Shown here in pieces: positions 8,886-21,199 of a stretch of DNA of 64,000 nucleotides. Origin of the DNA: Lycium barbarum (lineage: Eukaryota > Streptophyta > Magnoliopsida > Solanales > Solanaceae); the NCBI RefSeq assembly GCF_019175385.1, contig NC_083346.1, forward strand, positions 83,528,543 to 83,592,542, given 5' to 3'. The notes beneath the pieces were generated by a model. It was given only the letters and a program-made list of their open reading frames with translations. It searched no databases and was not told the origin of the DNA. The translations under genes and the position numbers were made by a program. Every line of letters starts with the position of its first letter. Position 1 is the first letter of the stretch.

Positions 8886-10307
8886 TTAAGCCACTATCGA
8901 GATCTATCTCAGGAAAAGGAAGAGTCTCCATTCGAAGTTTCCATAGAAGGGGTTCTTAGATATCGAGGCCGGCTATGTGTACCGAAGGTGGCAAACTTGC
9001 GCCAACGGATTTTAGAGAAAGCACATTATTACCGGTATTCTATTCATCCAGGTGCAACCAAGATGTACCACAATCTCAAATTGGTATATTGGTGGGATGG
9101 CATGAAGCGAGACATAGAAGAATTTGTAGCACAGTGTCCGAATTGCCAGCAAGTGAATGCCGAGCATCAAAAGCCAGGAGGGTTATTGCAAGCAATGGAA
9201 ATTCCTACGTGGAAATGGGAAGAAATTAACATGGATTTTGTGGTAGGATTACCCCGTACGCCAGAGAAGTATGATTCTATATGGGTGATCATGGATAGAC
9301 TCACGAAAGCAGCTCATTTTCTCCCCGTTAGAACCACATATTCAGCGGAAGATTATGCTAAATTGTATCTCAAGGAGATTGTACGACTTCACGGTATTCC
9401 TTTGGCTATTATCACAGACAGAGGGGCACAGTTCACAGCCAAGTTCTGGAAGTCCTTTCAAGATGGTCTGGGTACTCAAGTTAAGCTCAGCACGGCGTTC
9501 CATCCGCAGACCGACGGACAAGCCGAGCGTACTATTCAGACCTTGGAAGATATGCTACGAGCATGTATGCTGGACTTTGGTGGCATTTGGGATGAGCATT
9601 TTCCTCTTATTGAATTTTCCTATAATAACAGCTATCATTCCAGTATTCAAATGGCCCCGTACGAGGCCTTATATCGAAGAAAATGCAGATATCCAATTGG
9701 ATGGTTTGAACCCGGAGAAGTACAATTGATAGGCCCCGACTTGATCCAACAAGCAGTTGAAAAGGTTAAGGTGATTCGAGACCGACTGTTAACAGCTCAA
9801 AGTCGCCACAAGTCTTATGCAGATAATCGCCGACGAGACTTGGAATTTCAAGTGAGCGATTGGGTGTTCCTGAAGGTATCGCCGATGAAAGGAGTGATGA
9901 GATTTGGAAAGAAGGGAAAGCTAAGTCCCAGATATATCGGACCCTACCAAATCATTCGCAAGATGGGTCGAGTAGCCTATAAATTGGACTTGCCTTCAGA
10001 ACTCGAATCCGTGCATCCAGTATTCCATGTTTCGATGCTCCGCAAGTGTATTGGAGACCCAACAAGAATAGTTTCGATTGATGATGTACAAGTAACAGAG
10101 AAGCTAACATATGAGGAAATGCCCATTGCCATTTTGGATAGACAAATACGAAGGCTTCGGAATAAAGAGGTTGCTTCAGTCAAAGTTCTATGGCGGAACA
10201 ATAATCGGGAAGAAATGACTTGGGAAGCGTAGGAGAAGATGAAATCCATGTACCCCCATTTGTTCCAATCCCCAGAAGAGATTCAAGATGAGACGTCGAT
10301 GGTGTAA
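8886..10307 (+). CDS. pol: C: integrase with chromodomain-like C-terminus
   Basis: Open from 8886 (first ATG 8988, used for numbering) to a TAG at 10230-10232, then readable to a TAA at 10305-10307. The zinc-binding HHCC motif is H13, H20, C50, C53. The catalytic D,D35E triad is intact: D83 (NMDFVVGLP), D144 (IITDRGAQF) and E180 (GQAERTIQ), with exactly 35 residues between the last two. RYIGPYQIIRKMG matches the GPY/F module. The end (AILDRQIRRLRNKEVASVKVLW, EEMTWEA) is the chromodomain-like tail known to steer chromoviruses to heterochromatin. Only the last 25 codons are cut off by the TAG. This is the only integrase in the window with all catalytic residues. Confidence 0.93.
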
Positions 10308-10474
10308 GGTATGTATGTTTTAATTTTATGTTTTTGGTCGTGTGTGGCCATAAATGTGTTGATATTGTGATATAGCCCTATGAGGCGAAGATATTGTGGG
10401 TTGTTGTAATGGAAAGGTAGTATCCAAATTACAAAGGAAACTCTGGCAAAAATTTTCCAAAATCCCCGAGTGTC
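10308..10474 (+). other. C: 3' untranslated spacer
   Basis: Non-coding spacer containing TAGCCCTATGAGGC and AAAGGAAACTCTGGC. Both blocks recur before the PPT of G (minus strand, 37070-37200). They also recur, unexpectedly, near the 5' end of the interiors of B (14186-14305) and D (25790-25870). Confidence 0.6.
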
Positions 10475-10512
10475 GAACATTCGAGGACGAATGTTCCAAA
10501 AGGGGGGAAAAA
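10475..10512 (+). other. C: pre-PPT hairpin and polypurine tract
   Basis: Arms GAACATTCG (10475-10483) and CGAATGTTC (10488-10496) enclose AGGA. The polypurine tract AAAAGGGGGGAAAAA follows immediately (10498-10512) and abuts the 3' LTR. The PPT primes plus-strand synthesis. The hairpin has no assigned role. Confidence 0.85.
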
Positions 10513-12901
10513 TGTTACACCTCGGAAATTTCTCCGTACTTGTATGATGAGTGGAATGATGAAAAGTTGAGTGAATGATGTTTTACTAAGTCGGGAATGG
10601 CAAATTAAGAATTTTTGGAAATAAGAAAGTCGCGGAACATTTTTCAGCACAGTGGTCGTATATGGCACTATACGGCCCGTAAAGTGATTTACGGAGCGTA
10701 TAGTGCAGTCGTCCTCCAGCTTGTCAAAAATCTCAACTTTCTGTAAATGTTGAATATGGTTAAATACGACCCAGTTTACGGCCCGTAAACCAGGTCGTAA
10801 ACTACCATGTCCATCAGCCAAAACTTTCTGTCTTTGAAATGGTTAAATACGACTTGGAGGACGGCCCGTAAACTGGTTTACGGAGTGTAAATCTCAGTCG
10901 TAAATTGCCATAATCTCCAGCCAAACTTTCTGTTTTTGGAATGCTTAAAAACGACCACAGTAGACGGACCGTAAATCAAAATACGGTCCGTATATGGTGG
11001 TTTACGACCACTGTTCACCCCGACAAGAATTCATTAAAAATCAGATTTTGTGATTTTTAAAAGGGACTTGAGCCTCATTTCACTTCATTTTCATCCATAC
11101 ACCTCAAGAGACATTCTAGAACTCTCCAAATAATTCCTCCACAAGAATTCAAGAGAATTAAAGGGAATATCAAGACCAACAACACTACTTTCATGGAATC
11201 AAGTGTAAGAAATCAATAAAGGGTCATCTAAGTGAAGAAATTCCCAAGAAGGTGGGACTAGGGTTTTGGCTAAGTGAAGTATTTCAACTTAATGATTGTT
11301 CAACCATCCTCCAAGGTAAGTTTCATGATTATTCCATATTTTTTGAAGTATTGAAAAGCTTAGACACTTGAGATGTAGAAGAACATAGAAATAGGTCATT
11401 ATTGAGTGAATAGTGGCATGAATGAATGATAGTGGAATCGAACTATGAATATTGAAGTGTTGTGAGTACTAATACGTTATAAATGATCTTTTTATCATGA
11501 AACAAGCATTAAATGCATGAAAATGAAAGGATGAGCTAGAAGTAGAAATATGGGAAAATTGGAGGAAAATGGTGGATTTTGCCAAATGTACGAAAATGAC
11601 GATTGTCGATGACGATATTGTGAATAATATTATGAATGTTGGGAGTTGATATAAAACATGAGAAAAATGGTATGATCGAAGGAAGCGTTGTCCGACTTTT
11701 CCTAGAATTAGCGATGCGTTCTTGTAGTTAGTTTACTAATATTGACACGGATTCTCTTATGAAGGTAACGAAGTGATATCGACGGAGAACAAGTGAGCGA
11801 TATCTTAGCTAAACGGAAAAGCTTATGCCTATGAATGTCTATATAAGATAAATATAGCGATATGATGACACTCGAATGATGATGTTGTTATTCCTTGCCT
11901 ATACTCACCTTATGTACTAGTCCTTTCAAGGTGAGGCGGAATGTCCATGATGGTTCCATAATGTAATCGGGGAATCACGACCTTACGTCACCCCGATAGA
12001 GTAAAGTTGATCATGAGTCTTATATACGCATTATGATAAGATAAGTATTTTATGATAAGCATATTACTATGAGCATTTACATTGAGCATGTCATGATCAT
12101 TTCACACCGGGCCTAGTTAGCCGGGCAGACACCGCTTCGGCGGGCGGCGATACGGATAAACCACGACCTACGGGCGTGGGCAGACACCACTAGTGGGCGG
12201 CATGTGATGGTACCCCGGACGCGGGAGGCCTGGACGCGGGATAATATTATTGATTTTCACACCGTTCCGACATGAACGGGCAGCTTGCATATGATGCATA
12301 CATGTCATGATGATGAGTATGAGTAAGATAGCATGCATTACTTCATTATGATTATCAGTAAGATCTAGATGTCTCATGTTGATGTTATCCTCATATTATT
12401 GATGTTTCCTTTCATTATGTATGCCTCTCATACTCGGTACAATATTCGTACTGACGTCCTTTCTTCGGACGCTGTGTTCATGCCCACAGGTAGACAGGGA
12501 GAAGAGCTTGGCCCAGGTCCTCAGTAGCTGTCAGCTGATAGATAGCACTCCATTGTTCGGAGGTGCTTATGGCTATTCTTTTGATGTACCTTCATATATG
12601 CATATTTTGGGCATGGCGGAGTCTTGTTCCATCTATGTATTCATTATGTTAGTAGAGGCTCGTAGATACGCAGTGTGGGTTAGATGGTCTCACAAGATGT
12701 TTTCTTATGTATGTATGTTATTTTGATGGCCAAGAGGCAAATGTATAAAAAGTATTTATATTTGGTTAAATATGATTTTCCTACAATTGGTATGTAAAAT
12801 TGATAAAAGAGTATTAGATGAGCGAGATAAGTAAGAGAGAGTGAGCGGTGCTCGGTAACTAGCTCCGGGTACCCGTCGCGGCCCCCAGCTGGGTCTTGAC
12901 A
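10513..12901 (+). repeat. C 3' LTR (2.4 kb)
   Basis: Starts TGTTACACCTCGG, ends GGGTCTTGACA, and is followed by the TSD copy GTCCC (12902-12906). The palindrome array is at 10668-10997 and the hairpin module from about 12436. It lacks about 95 bp present in the 5' LTR, with the junction near 11814, including the conserved AGGTATGT motif. Because both LTRs arise from one template, this loss probably happened after insertion. I count five base differences from the 5' LTR in the first ~145 bases. Confidence 0.93.
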
Positions 12902-13711
12902 GTCCCATGATGGGCCGGGTACAGTATACGTGACACGACTTTATTTACCGAGTCCCTCACTAGAGGGCCGGGTACGGTATATGTATATGACGATATGATT
13001 TTATTCACCGAGTCCCATAATGGGCCGGGTACGGTATATGATAATGATATGCATGATTTTGTTTCGTAAGGCACAGGTACAGTGATTTCTTGATTATCAT
13101 ACTTGTCTCTTGGAATCTCTACTTCAGTTATGATCTTCCTTATTGTATTTCATGCTTTACATACTCAGTACATATTCCGTACTGACCCTCTTTCTTCGGG
13201 GGGCTGCGTTTCATGCCCGCAGGTACTGATAGTCGGTTTGGTGACCCTTCAGCATAGGGCTTCTACTCAGCTGTCTTGGAGAGCTTCGTTGTTCCGGTGT
13301 TTAGACTTTTGGTCCAGATATATATATATATATATATATGTATGTTTATCCAGGGGTACGACGGGGTCCTGTCCCGTCATATTTCACTGTTAGTACTCTT
13401 AGAGGTCTATAGACATATGTGTGGGTTGTGTATAAGTTCTGTTCAGCTGTGTCTAAACAATGTGCGATGGATATGTCTGTCTGTGATGGCAGCCTTGTCG
13501 GCTTGCATATGATATGATATTTATGGGTAGTGGCAGCCTTGTCGGCCTGCGTATCATTTTATGATTTGATCAGTTGTGACTCCTCAGGAGACAATCTATC
13601 TGACTATACATATATGATGACGTTATGAACCGTTGGAGTTCTTTTGTAAGTTTCCGTATACGGGTGTCCAGATCGGGCACCAGTCACGGCCTATGGGGTT
13701 GGGTCGTGACA
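12902..13711 (+). repeat. B 5' LTR, second part
   Basis: Starts with the right TSD copy GTCCC and continues B's hairpin array (12902-13042: CCCATGATGGG, CCCTCACTAGAGGG, CCCATAATGGG). Then come the hairpin module (13167-13225: CAGTAC/GTACTG, then CCCTC-TTTCTTC-GGGGG, then CTGCG/CGCAG), a short (TA)n at 13317-13339, GACGGG/CCCGTC near 13350, and two GCAGCC-TTGTC-GGC copies. The end is a terminal hairpin and GGGTCGTGACA at 13711. Confidence 0.88.
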
Positions 13712-13912
13712 AAAGTGGTATCATAGCAGTTCGTCCTCGGAGTGTCTACAGACCATGTCTAGTAGAGTCTTGTTTATCGGTGTGTTGTGCACCACTTCTA
13801 TAAACAGGGAGCTACAGGACATTTAGGATGTTACCTTTCTTTCATATCTAAGATCGTGCGATGGAGCCCAGCCATAGGAAATGAAATTCCTTTTACTAAC
13901 CTTTGATTTCAG
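13712..13912 (+). other. B: PBS, leader stem-loop and splice-acceptor-like end
   Basis: PBS-like TGGTATCATAGCA at 13716-13728 has one mismatch to the tRNA-Met primer site. The leader stem-loop is TCTTGTTTAT (13768-13777) against ATAAACAGGG (13800-13809), with an inner GGTG/CACC. The leader ends with TACTAAC (13894-13900, branch-point-like) and CTTTGATTTCAG (13901-13912). This leader matches C's for about 190 bases even though no gag follows. Confidence 0.65.
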
Positions 13913-16900
13913 CTGAAGAACGACATCGACAGAAGAAAGCGACTGATGATATTGGAAGTTACAAAGTACACAGGTAAGCAACGATGCGAAAGATGCATGT
14001 CGGATAAGGTAAGAATACTGAAGTATGATTGAAACGTAAAGTGGAAGAATGAAAGGAAGGTAGATAGGAAGATATAACAGGACAGATCGTTAAAGGATCA
14101 GGTAAGTCTCGAGGTGCGACATGTGAGGTAAGTTCCGACACCTTTATACTTTTTCTGGAAATTGGGAGCCCTGTGTGGCTATGATGTGATATGATATATA
14201 CGTATATATGTTGGCCCTGTGAGGCATTGTTGGTATTTCCTGCATGCAGGTTTTGGGATAGTGAGAAATACAGAGGAAACTCTGCCCAAATTTTCCCAGG
14301 AATAGAAAAAGGAAAGAATGAGATATAAGTCCATAATATGTCCAGAAAGTTGATACCGACAGGGTAAATTTATCATGTTGGATTAAAGCTTAAGAGATAC
14401 TCTCCATGTCATTCGTAAGAAGCATCATCCTTATTTGGTAAATTTTATTTCGAAGAAGCATATATGAGCAGTAAAGTTTAGAATTCATTTCGACGGACCA
14501 GAATAACTTCCCACTACATTGTGCCTTAGAAAAAGGCTCACGTTGAAGGGCAAAAATGTCTGGCAATTAAATTTTACTTTATTGGAAGAGTACAAAGCAT
14601 ACAGAAAGTAGTTTATGAACTAAATAATTCATTCACGACTCAAGAATAAACCTGGAGGTGAACCATGTGCATCAAGCACTAAGAAGTCCTGTGGTGCTTG
14701 TCGGATTCTAGTTTTCTTCTGATGGTGGTTGGAGAATGCTCCATAGTAACATTTTATTAGTTCTTAATCAACTAATTGGGGATGGAATTTGTAGAAGGAA
14801 AACTTAAACTCGCGGGCTGTCATGGATCATGTGTTCCATGTGTTATTGATGAAATGCTAGGATGATCCGAAAGGGCTTGTGATAATAAGGGATGATTTAG
14901 AAAAAGGTGGAAACTCTTAACAAAACATTTTATTGGGGTATCGAGTGAACCGGTAAGTAGGGATAAATTACGACGAGTTTACCGTTAAAAGGAGTAGTAG
15001 TATGATTGAGATAAAAGTACGGAGGAGGAAGAGTTATGACAACAAATTATGAAGGTATTGATAAGACAACTTATGAGATATTAAGGATAAGATTGATCAG
15101 AAAGGGTGAAGGGTTAAGTACGCCTAGTCCACAGAGTGTAATTAAAACATAGTAAGAATCGTGAATAGGGTTAAGAAGTGTTATGTTACAAGATGGATTA
15201 TCAACAGGATGTAATGTGAATACCACAAGGATTGTTGTGGAAATGAGTAAAGCCTAGCAAGGAAGTAACTAAAGGATATGATGCGATGTGATTGGTGTGA
15301 AACGGAAAAGCAAATGTAGAATGAGTAAGAAAGACTTACAAAGTTCTATAGGAAAAGTTCAGAATAAAATTCAAGTGGTAACGAAAGTGAAAGCGAGCAC
15401 AGGAAGAGGAGGAGTTAATAGAAAGAGGAAGATGAGAAGAAAGCTAGTGGGATTACGGTATAGCGATGCGTTATGACGTGTATAGCTAAGAAAATGAGTA
15501 AAATAAGCGACAGAATTGTGAAAGCCCAAACTAAAGGACGATGAGCAACGGGACAGAATGAATGCCAGAAATGACTGGTATGATAAGAACAAATAGGAAT
15601 GAACAGAATATACTTTGAAAATGATAAAGGTGTTGTGTAGAAGTAGTGTTCTTCTGAAGGATACAGGAGTAGCATGAGATTCCTCGTGAACAAAAATAAA
15701 AGGTGGACATAGACTGGAGAAATGAAAAGAATACTAAAGGAAGCACTTAAGGCGGACGTAAATAATTGAGTTCGAGTATGAAATAAAATAGGAAAACATA
15801 TAGCTATGGACTTAAAGATGTAGTACGACGAGAAGATGATAAGACAAGACCACTATTAAGATGACTTTGATATGATTTTGAGTAATTTAGAAGTTAGCAT
15901 TGGGGTACAACAAGAATGAAAGAGTATGAGGCATGAAGGAGTACTGCGTGTATGTGACTTCACCTCGGAAATGGTGAAATCCTTAAAGGACAAGGATTGC
16001 GAATTTGCGAAACAACTGATGTATGGTAAGTTTATTAGAGGAAACAGGTGATATGCGTTAGGGTAAAGATAGTGCTATAAGAAAGCTTGGAACACTAACC
16101 ATTAGAATATAAGTGCTACCAATGGAGAATTTGAAACGATTATAAGCACTAGCTAATTACTGATTGGAATGAATGGAATGTGGCTTCGGATAAATTTCTA
16201 CATTAATTATATTACTCGAGTACCAACCATCAGATAAGATTTTGTGCTATATATCGAGAGTTCTCATCGCCTCGTGATTGTGTTGGAGTTTCATACATGA
16301 GTAATCTATGTTATAGATGATAAAGGAAAGACATGGACATGACACAGTATACCAAATGTATTGGAAAAGGAATCGTAGGAGTTTGAAAATTGGAAATGGA
16401 GGCATAGAGCGGAATACAGGTAAGTAATGATGTGAGTACACCCAAAAGGGAGGAAGCGGATGAGAGAAATGCAAGTGCAAGGTGAAATCAACTGACACTG
16501 TAACAATTTTAATGTGAACACTTAAACTTCAAGTGAAATCCCTTGCTGAAACAAGTTAGTAAGATTTGAAAGCCAGCAATAAACGGATAGAAGTCAGGAT
16601 GGTAATTGAGACAGCGCTGAGAATTATTGGTAAAGATCTTGGATAATATGACATCAGAAGGTGGATGCTTATAAAAAGGAAGAATACGACAAGAGAATGG
16701 TAACGAGTAACTTAAAAGATATTATAAAGGATAGCAAGGCTAAACTAGATTAGAGGTTAATATGTTGACAACGGAGTTATTTTCTAATGATATTGTGACA
16801 TATAAGTAGTAAAGGGGAAAGGATAGGAAATCTCTCCTATTGTAGGATATGAGAAAACCAAATGGTGAATAGAGGTAGGGGACGGAGTATGGCAAAATAG

Positions 16901-17986
16901 ACAGCAAGTGAGTGATAGTATAATAAGATATGTAGAGCAGAAGAAACCAGGGGAAGAAAAGACTGTGACTAAAATTGGATGCACTTTGTACGAATTATAC
17001 AAAAGTAGTTATGTAACCTACGCCTATTTGTATACTAAGAATGAGACCAAGTGAGTACCTGATAAGAAGAGTAAGAATTCAGTAACAACAATGTGGTTGC
17101 GATATTTTGGATACATCAACGAAAGGTATAAGATTGTTTAAGGCAAAACTACACGGAGATAATTAGTACTGAGGGCAAAAGCCATAGTTGAGCCTTGACA
17201 TCAATTGAAAGGTACAAGAGAAGAATGCAAGGTAAAACATAAGGACTAGTGAAACGACGCTAAGTTATTTTCTGGGCTAATTTGAGCATCTACGCATACT
17301 CTTATAAAAGATTGCAATAGGATGCGTGATAGGAGAACTAAGAGAAAATTTGAGTAAAGGGGCAATAGAAGAGATTGAATCAGAAATAGAGAAACGACAC
17401 GAGATAATATGCCTAAAGCATTGCCAGTTAGGGTAAAGGAAATTACGAAATGATTTAACCGAGACAATCAGAACAAGCGGGTTACTGGTTACTGAATGAG
17501 AATAAGGTCATAAGATAAGAGGACCCTAGCACTATTTGATAGCCAACCCTAAAGATCGAGATCAAGAAATAGAAACAAGTGATAGTTAATGACCTTTAAA
17601 AGAAAGTCAGAAAGTGACACATGATGCTGAGGATTCCAGAATACGGACTGTCACAGCGTAGTAAAGCAAGGATATTGGAGTACAAAGATATTATCCTCTG
17701 GGAAATTTCGTTTTACTCGTAGAACCCGCGAAGGGTCTACAGGTTACCAGAGGCATGCCATACTCCAGAGATATTGAAGTCTAATGAATCGATGAAGGAT
17801 ATCTGCACGACGTAAAACAATTACCTTGACAAGCAACAGAAGGAGGAGATATTACGGGAATGACTATGTAGAGATCTGAACTGCGTTATAGTGAATTATA
17901 ACGAATCGACAAATAGAAGAGGTTTGTGAAGGGCATAATTAAATAAGAGAACATTTGAGGAGGTATTGGGAGTTCAGGACCAGTTT
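13913..17986 (+). other. B: non-coding, purine-rich interior (4.1 kb)
   Basis: I see no gag, protease, RT, RNase H or integrase motif on either strand. The plus strand is strongly A/G-rich, for example 15280-17400, so the longer frames lie on the minus strand as pyrimidine-rich, low-complexity peptides. Near its start (14186-14305) is a copy of the 3' spacer that autonomous elements carry before their PPT (GGCCCTGTGAGGC, GAGGAAACTCTGCCC). The rest has no recognised origin. It fits the LARD class: LTRs, PBS and PPT kept around a long non-coding core. Confidence 0.7.
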
Positions 17987-18022
17987 AACATTCGAGGGCG
18001 AATGTTCTAAAGGGGGGAAGGA
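17987..18022 (+). other. B: pre-PPT hairpin and polypurine tract
   Basis: Arms AACATTCG (17987-17994) and CGAATGTT (17999-18006) enclose AGGG. The PPT AAAGGGGGGAAGGA follows and abuts the 3' LTR. The hairpin is the same as in the coding element C, despite the unrelated interior. Confidence 0.8.
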
Positions 18023-20111
18023 TGTTATACCCCGTATATTTTTACGTCGAACTATTCGCAAGCAAATCGACTCGAGTTAAAGGCGGGATCATTTTCAGAC
18101 ACGAAATAGAAATCTTTAAATTTTCAATTTTAATTAAAATATAAATTGTTTATAAATTTTATTTAGTATAAAAATATTATCGGAGATTAATTAATTAATT
18201 GTGATTAGATAATTATGTAGGAATTAGTAATCAACTAGAATAATTAAACTAATTAGATTTACTTACCCGTGTGGGTCCCACCCGATTAAAAAAAAAAGGG
18301 GCATGGTGACACATAAGGAGGAACATGTAGGCACCAAGGGGAAGGCATATATGATTGCAAGATTGCTCTTAAGTCATAAATTGTAACAATTCATTAGAAA
18401 AATATCAAGAACAAAGAAAACAAATTTGAACAAAAAAAAAAGGAAAAGGGGAGATCAACCATGGCTGCTCACGGCCAGCCATGGTGGTGAGGAAAACATT
18501 TGATTTTTGAATATTTTGGATCAATTTCAAGTGCAATACAAATCCAAGGAAGTGATAGCAACATTTGATTTTAAGTTGGAGAAGAAGAAATTGCAAAATC
18601 GAAACAATTGAGCGTACAAATTTCTCCGAGGAAATTGTGGTAAGATTTTCTTGTTTTAGGGTGTAATTGTGTTAATAGTGGTGTAATGGAGTTATTAAAA
18701 TTGGATTGGACGAAATTGGAAGAAGAAAATTGCATAAAATCGTTGTTATGCGAAATTGTGGGTTGAAATGGATTAAGAAATGTTATTGGGTTGTTAGAAT
18801 TGTTATGGGCTGAATTGGGAGAATTTATTATATATATTGTTTTTGTTGGTATTACTGTGTTGACAGGAGGACAATTAGAAATTCGGGTTAGGCGAATATA
18901 TAGGGGAAATGCTGCCCTATTTTCGTTAAGTCCCTAACTAACAAAAATCCTAAACGAGAATATATAAGCTGAAATATAGGTTCTATAAGAAATGGGCTAT
19001 AGACTTGAGGGCTAGAAAATATAGTTACTAACGATAACGTTACTCTTATATTAAATAGGCTAAAAGAGCGACGAGACGAGCGGGTTAAGAATAGTCGCTA
19101 ACAGGTATGTAAAGCTGTCCCTTCTTTCTTTTGGCATGTCTTAGATTTAAGTGATGAATGATATGAACTTTGGGGTAATTCTATTCATAAGTCTTGAGTG
19201 TGATTCATGATTCTTATTCACTTCTTGATGCTAGAACTCTTAAGTGATTGAGTTTCCCCTCGAGTCCTCTATACGTTGGATAGTAGTTGGTGTGTAAGAG
19301 TTCCTATTCTTAAAGACTCTATAATGATTAACGTCCTTGACGTCCAATAGCTGTTTTGCATTATCTTGGCACATGACGTATGATTTCCGAGGCTCTATTT
19401 GATATAGTTCTTACTGACATCCATACTTACCATGACTATTGTCTTGATTTTCAAATGATAGTTCGTTTTGATTACTCTATTGAATCTCAGATATGACTTA
19501 GTTTGTATATGGTTTCTCACTACTCTGCTCGTGCATGCCTCAATATGTCTTTCACCGAGTCCCGGGCCGGGTATGTATTCGTGCACAGTTTCAGTGCATT
19601 GTTCACCGAGTCCCTCACTAGAGGGCCGGGTACGTTATATGATGATATGATGATGTGATGATACGATGATACGATTATGGCACCGAGTCCCATGATGGGC
19701 CGGGTACGGTATACGTGTACACGGGTTTATTTACCGAGTCCCTCACTAGAGGGCCGGGTACGATATATGTATATGATGATGTGATTTTATTCACCGAGTC
19801 CCATAATGGGCCGGGTACGGTATACGATAATGATATGCATGATTTTATTTCGTAAGGCATAGGTACAGTGATTTCTTGATTATCATACTTGTCTCCTGGA
19901 ATCTCTACTTCAGTTATGATCTTCCTTATTGTATTTCATGCTTTACATACTCAGTACATATTCCATACTGACCCTCTTTCTTCGGGGGGCTGCGTTTCAT
20001 GCCCGCATGTAATGATAGTCGGTTTGGTGACCCTTCAGCATAGGACTTCTACTCAGCTGTCTTGGAGAGCTCCGTTGTTCCGGAGTTTAGACTTTTGGTA
20101 CAGATCTTATG

Positions 20112-20145
<34 letters not shown>

Positions 20146-20548
20146 CCAGGGGTACGACGGGGCCCTGTCCCGTCATATTTCACTGTTAGTACTCTTAGAG
20201 GTCTGTAGACATATGTGTGGGTTGTGTATAAGTTCTGTTCAGCTGTGTCTAAACGATGTACTATGGATATGTCCGTCTGTGATGGCAGCCTTGTCGTCTT
20301 GCATATGATATGATATTGATGTGTAGTGGCAGCCTTGTCAGCTTGCGTATCATTTTATGATTTGATCAGTTGTGTCTCCTCAGGAGACAATCTATCTGAC
20401 TATACATATATGATGACGTTATGAACCGTTGGAGTTCTTTTGCAAGTTTCCGTATTGTTCATAGATTCAGTTTGATTATATTTAACAGGTACGTATACGG
20501 GTGTCCTGATTGGGCACCAGTCACGGCCTACGGGGTTGGGTCGTGACA
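18023..20548 (+). repeat. B 3' LTR (2.5 kb, uninterrupted)
   Basis: Starts TGTTATACCCC and ends GGGTTGGGTCGTGACA. It is the intact reference for the split 5' LTR. The hairpin array at 19552-19830 has five units (CCCTCACTAGAGGG, CCCATGATGGG, CCCATAATGGG and two others). The module at 19950-20010 has one broken HP1 arm (CATACTG instead of GTACTG). (TA)n is at 20111-20132. Frames inside are not credible genes. Confidence 0.9.
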
Positions 20549-21199
20549 TCGGATGTGCAAGCAGATTCACCGACCCTTTAGTCTATTCTTGTGGTCAATG
20601 AATTCCCATAGGTGTTTCCAGATGAGCTTCCAAGCATTCCACCAGAGAGGGAGAATGACTTCACTATTGATCTATTACCAGATACTCAGCCCATATCTGT
20701 CCCTCCTTATAGAATGGCGCCTACAGAATTGAAAGAATTGAAGAAGCAATTGAGGGATTTAATCGAGAAGGGATTTATTAGCCCCAGTACATCACCGTAG
20801 GGAGCGCCGGCATTATTTGTAAGGAAGAAGGATGGCTCTTTGTGAATGTGTATTGACTACCCACAATTGAATAAAGTGACTATAAAGAATAAGTATCCAC
20901 TTCTAAGGATTGATGACTTATTTGACCAGCTGCACGGCGCCAAATATTTCTCATAGATAGACTTGAGATCAAGGTATCATTAGGTTAGAGTGAAGGAGGA
21001 AGACATTCCGAAGATGTCATTCAGGACTAGATACGGGCACTATGAGTTTCGTGTTATGTCATTCAAATTTACTAATGCTCCAGCTGTATTCATGGACTTG
21101 ATGAATCATGTATTCAGATCCTTCTTAAATTTATTCATAATTGTGTTTATAGATGATATATTGGTCTATTCACCGACAGAGAACATGCAGATCATCTAT
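20549..21199 (+). pseudogene. A: reverse transcriptase, N-terminal and palm part (broken)
   Basis: Resumes A's reading directly after B: SDVQADSP, a TAG, then [37 protein letters not shown] and FISPSTSP. The palm segment ([14 protein letters not shown]) and the catalytic FIDDILVYS at about 21145-21171 are present. Stops interrupt it near 20576, 20609, 20798, 20842, 20954 and 20981; several look like CAG-to-TAG or TGG-to-TAG changes. It ends at HADHL where element E begins (21200) and continues after 59094. Typical decay of an old copy. Confidence 0.9.

Larger units (their letters stand above)
2830..12901 (+). mobile_element. Element C: near-complete Tekay/Del-type gypsy retrotransposon inserted in B's LTR
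   Basis: The two LTRs (2830-5327 and 10513-12901) both start TGTTACACCTC and end GTCxTGACA. They flank a PBS, a gag-pol region and a PPT. A perfect 5-bp duplication GTCCC lies at 2825-2829 and 12902-12906. Removing C restores the hairpin-array unit seen intact in B's 3' LTR at 19681. It is the least damaged element here. The integrase keeps all catalytic residues and the RT is intact, but gag and pol carry stops and frameshifts, so this copy is not autonomous as it stands. Confidence 0.95.
1154..20548 (+). mobile_element. Element B: non-coding LARD-like LTR retrotransposon inserted in A
   Basis: Both LTRs begin TGTTATACCCCGTATATTT (1154 and 18023) and end GGGTCGTGACA (13711 and 20548). A PBS follows the 5' LTR and a PPT precedes the 3' LTR. 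The internal region 13712-18022 (4.3 kb) has no readable gag or pol. The 5' LTR is split by element C. Flanking pentamers are CAGGA and TCGGA, so there is no exact target-site duplication, although A's protein reading resumes directly across the element. Size without C is about 9.3 kb. It must rely on proteins from other copies if it was ever mobile. Confidence 0.88.

Noticed and set aside
10308..10512. Possible envelope-like third frame after pol in C
   Set aside because: Only about 200 non-coding bases separate the pol stop from the 3' LTR; no signal peptide or membrane segment.
15288..17467. Short frames on both strands of B's interior
   Set aside because: They are short, lack family motifs and follow the purine/pyrimidine strand bias. 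No sign of a real gene.
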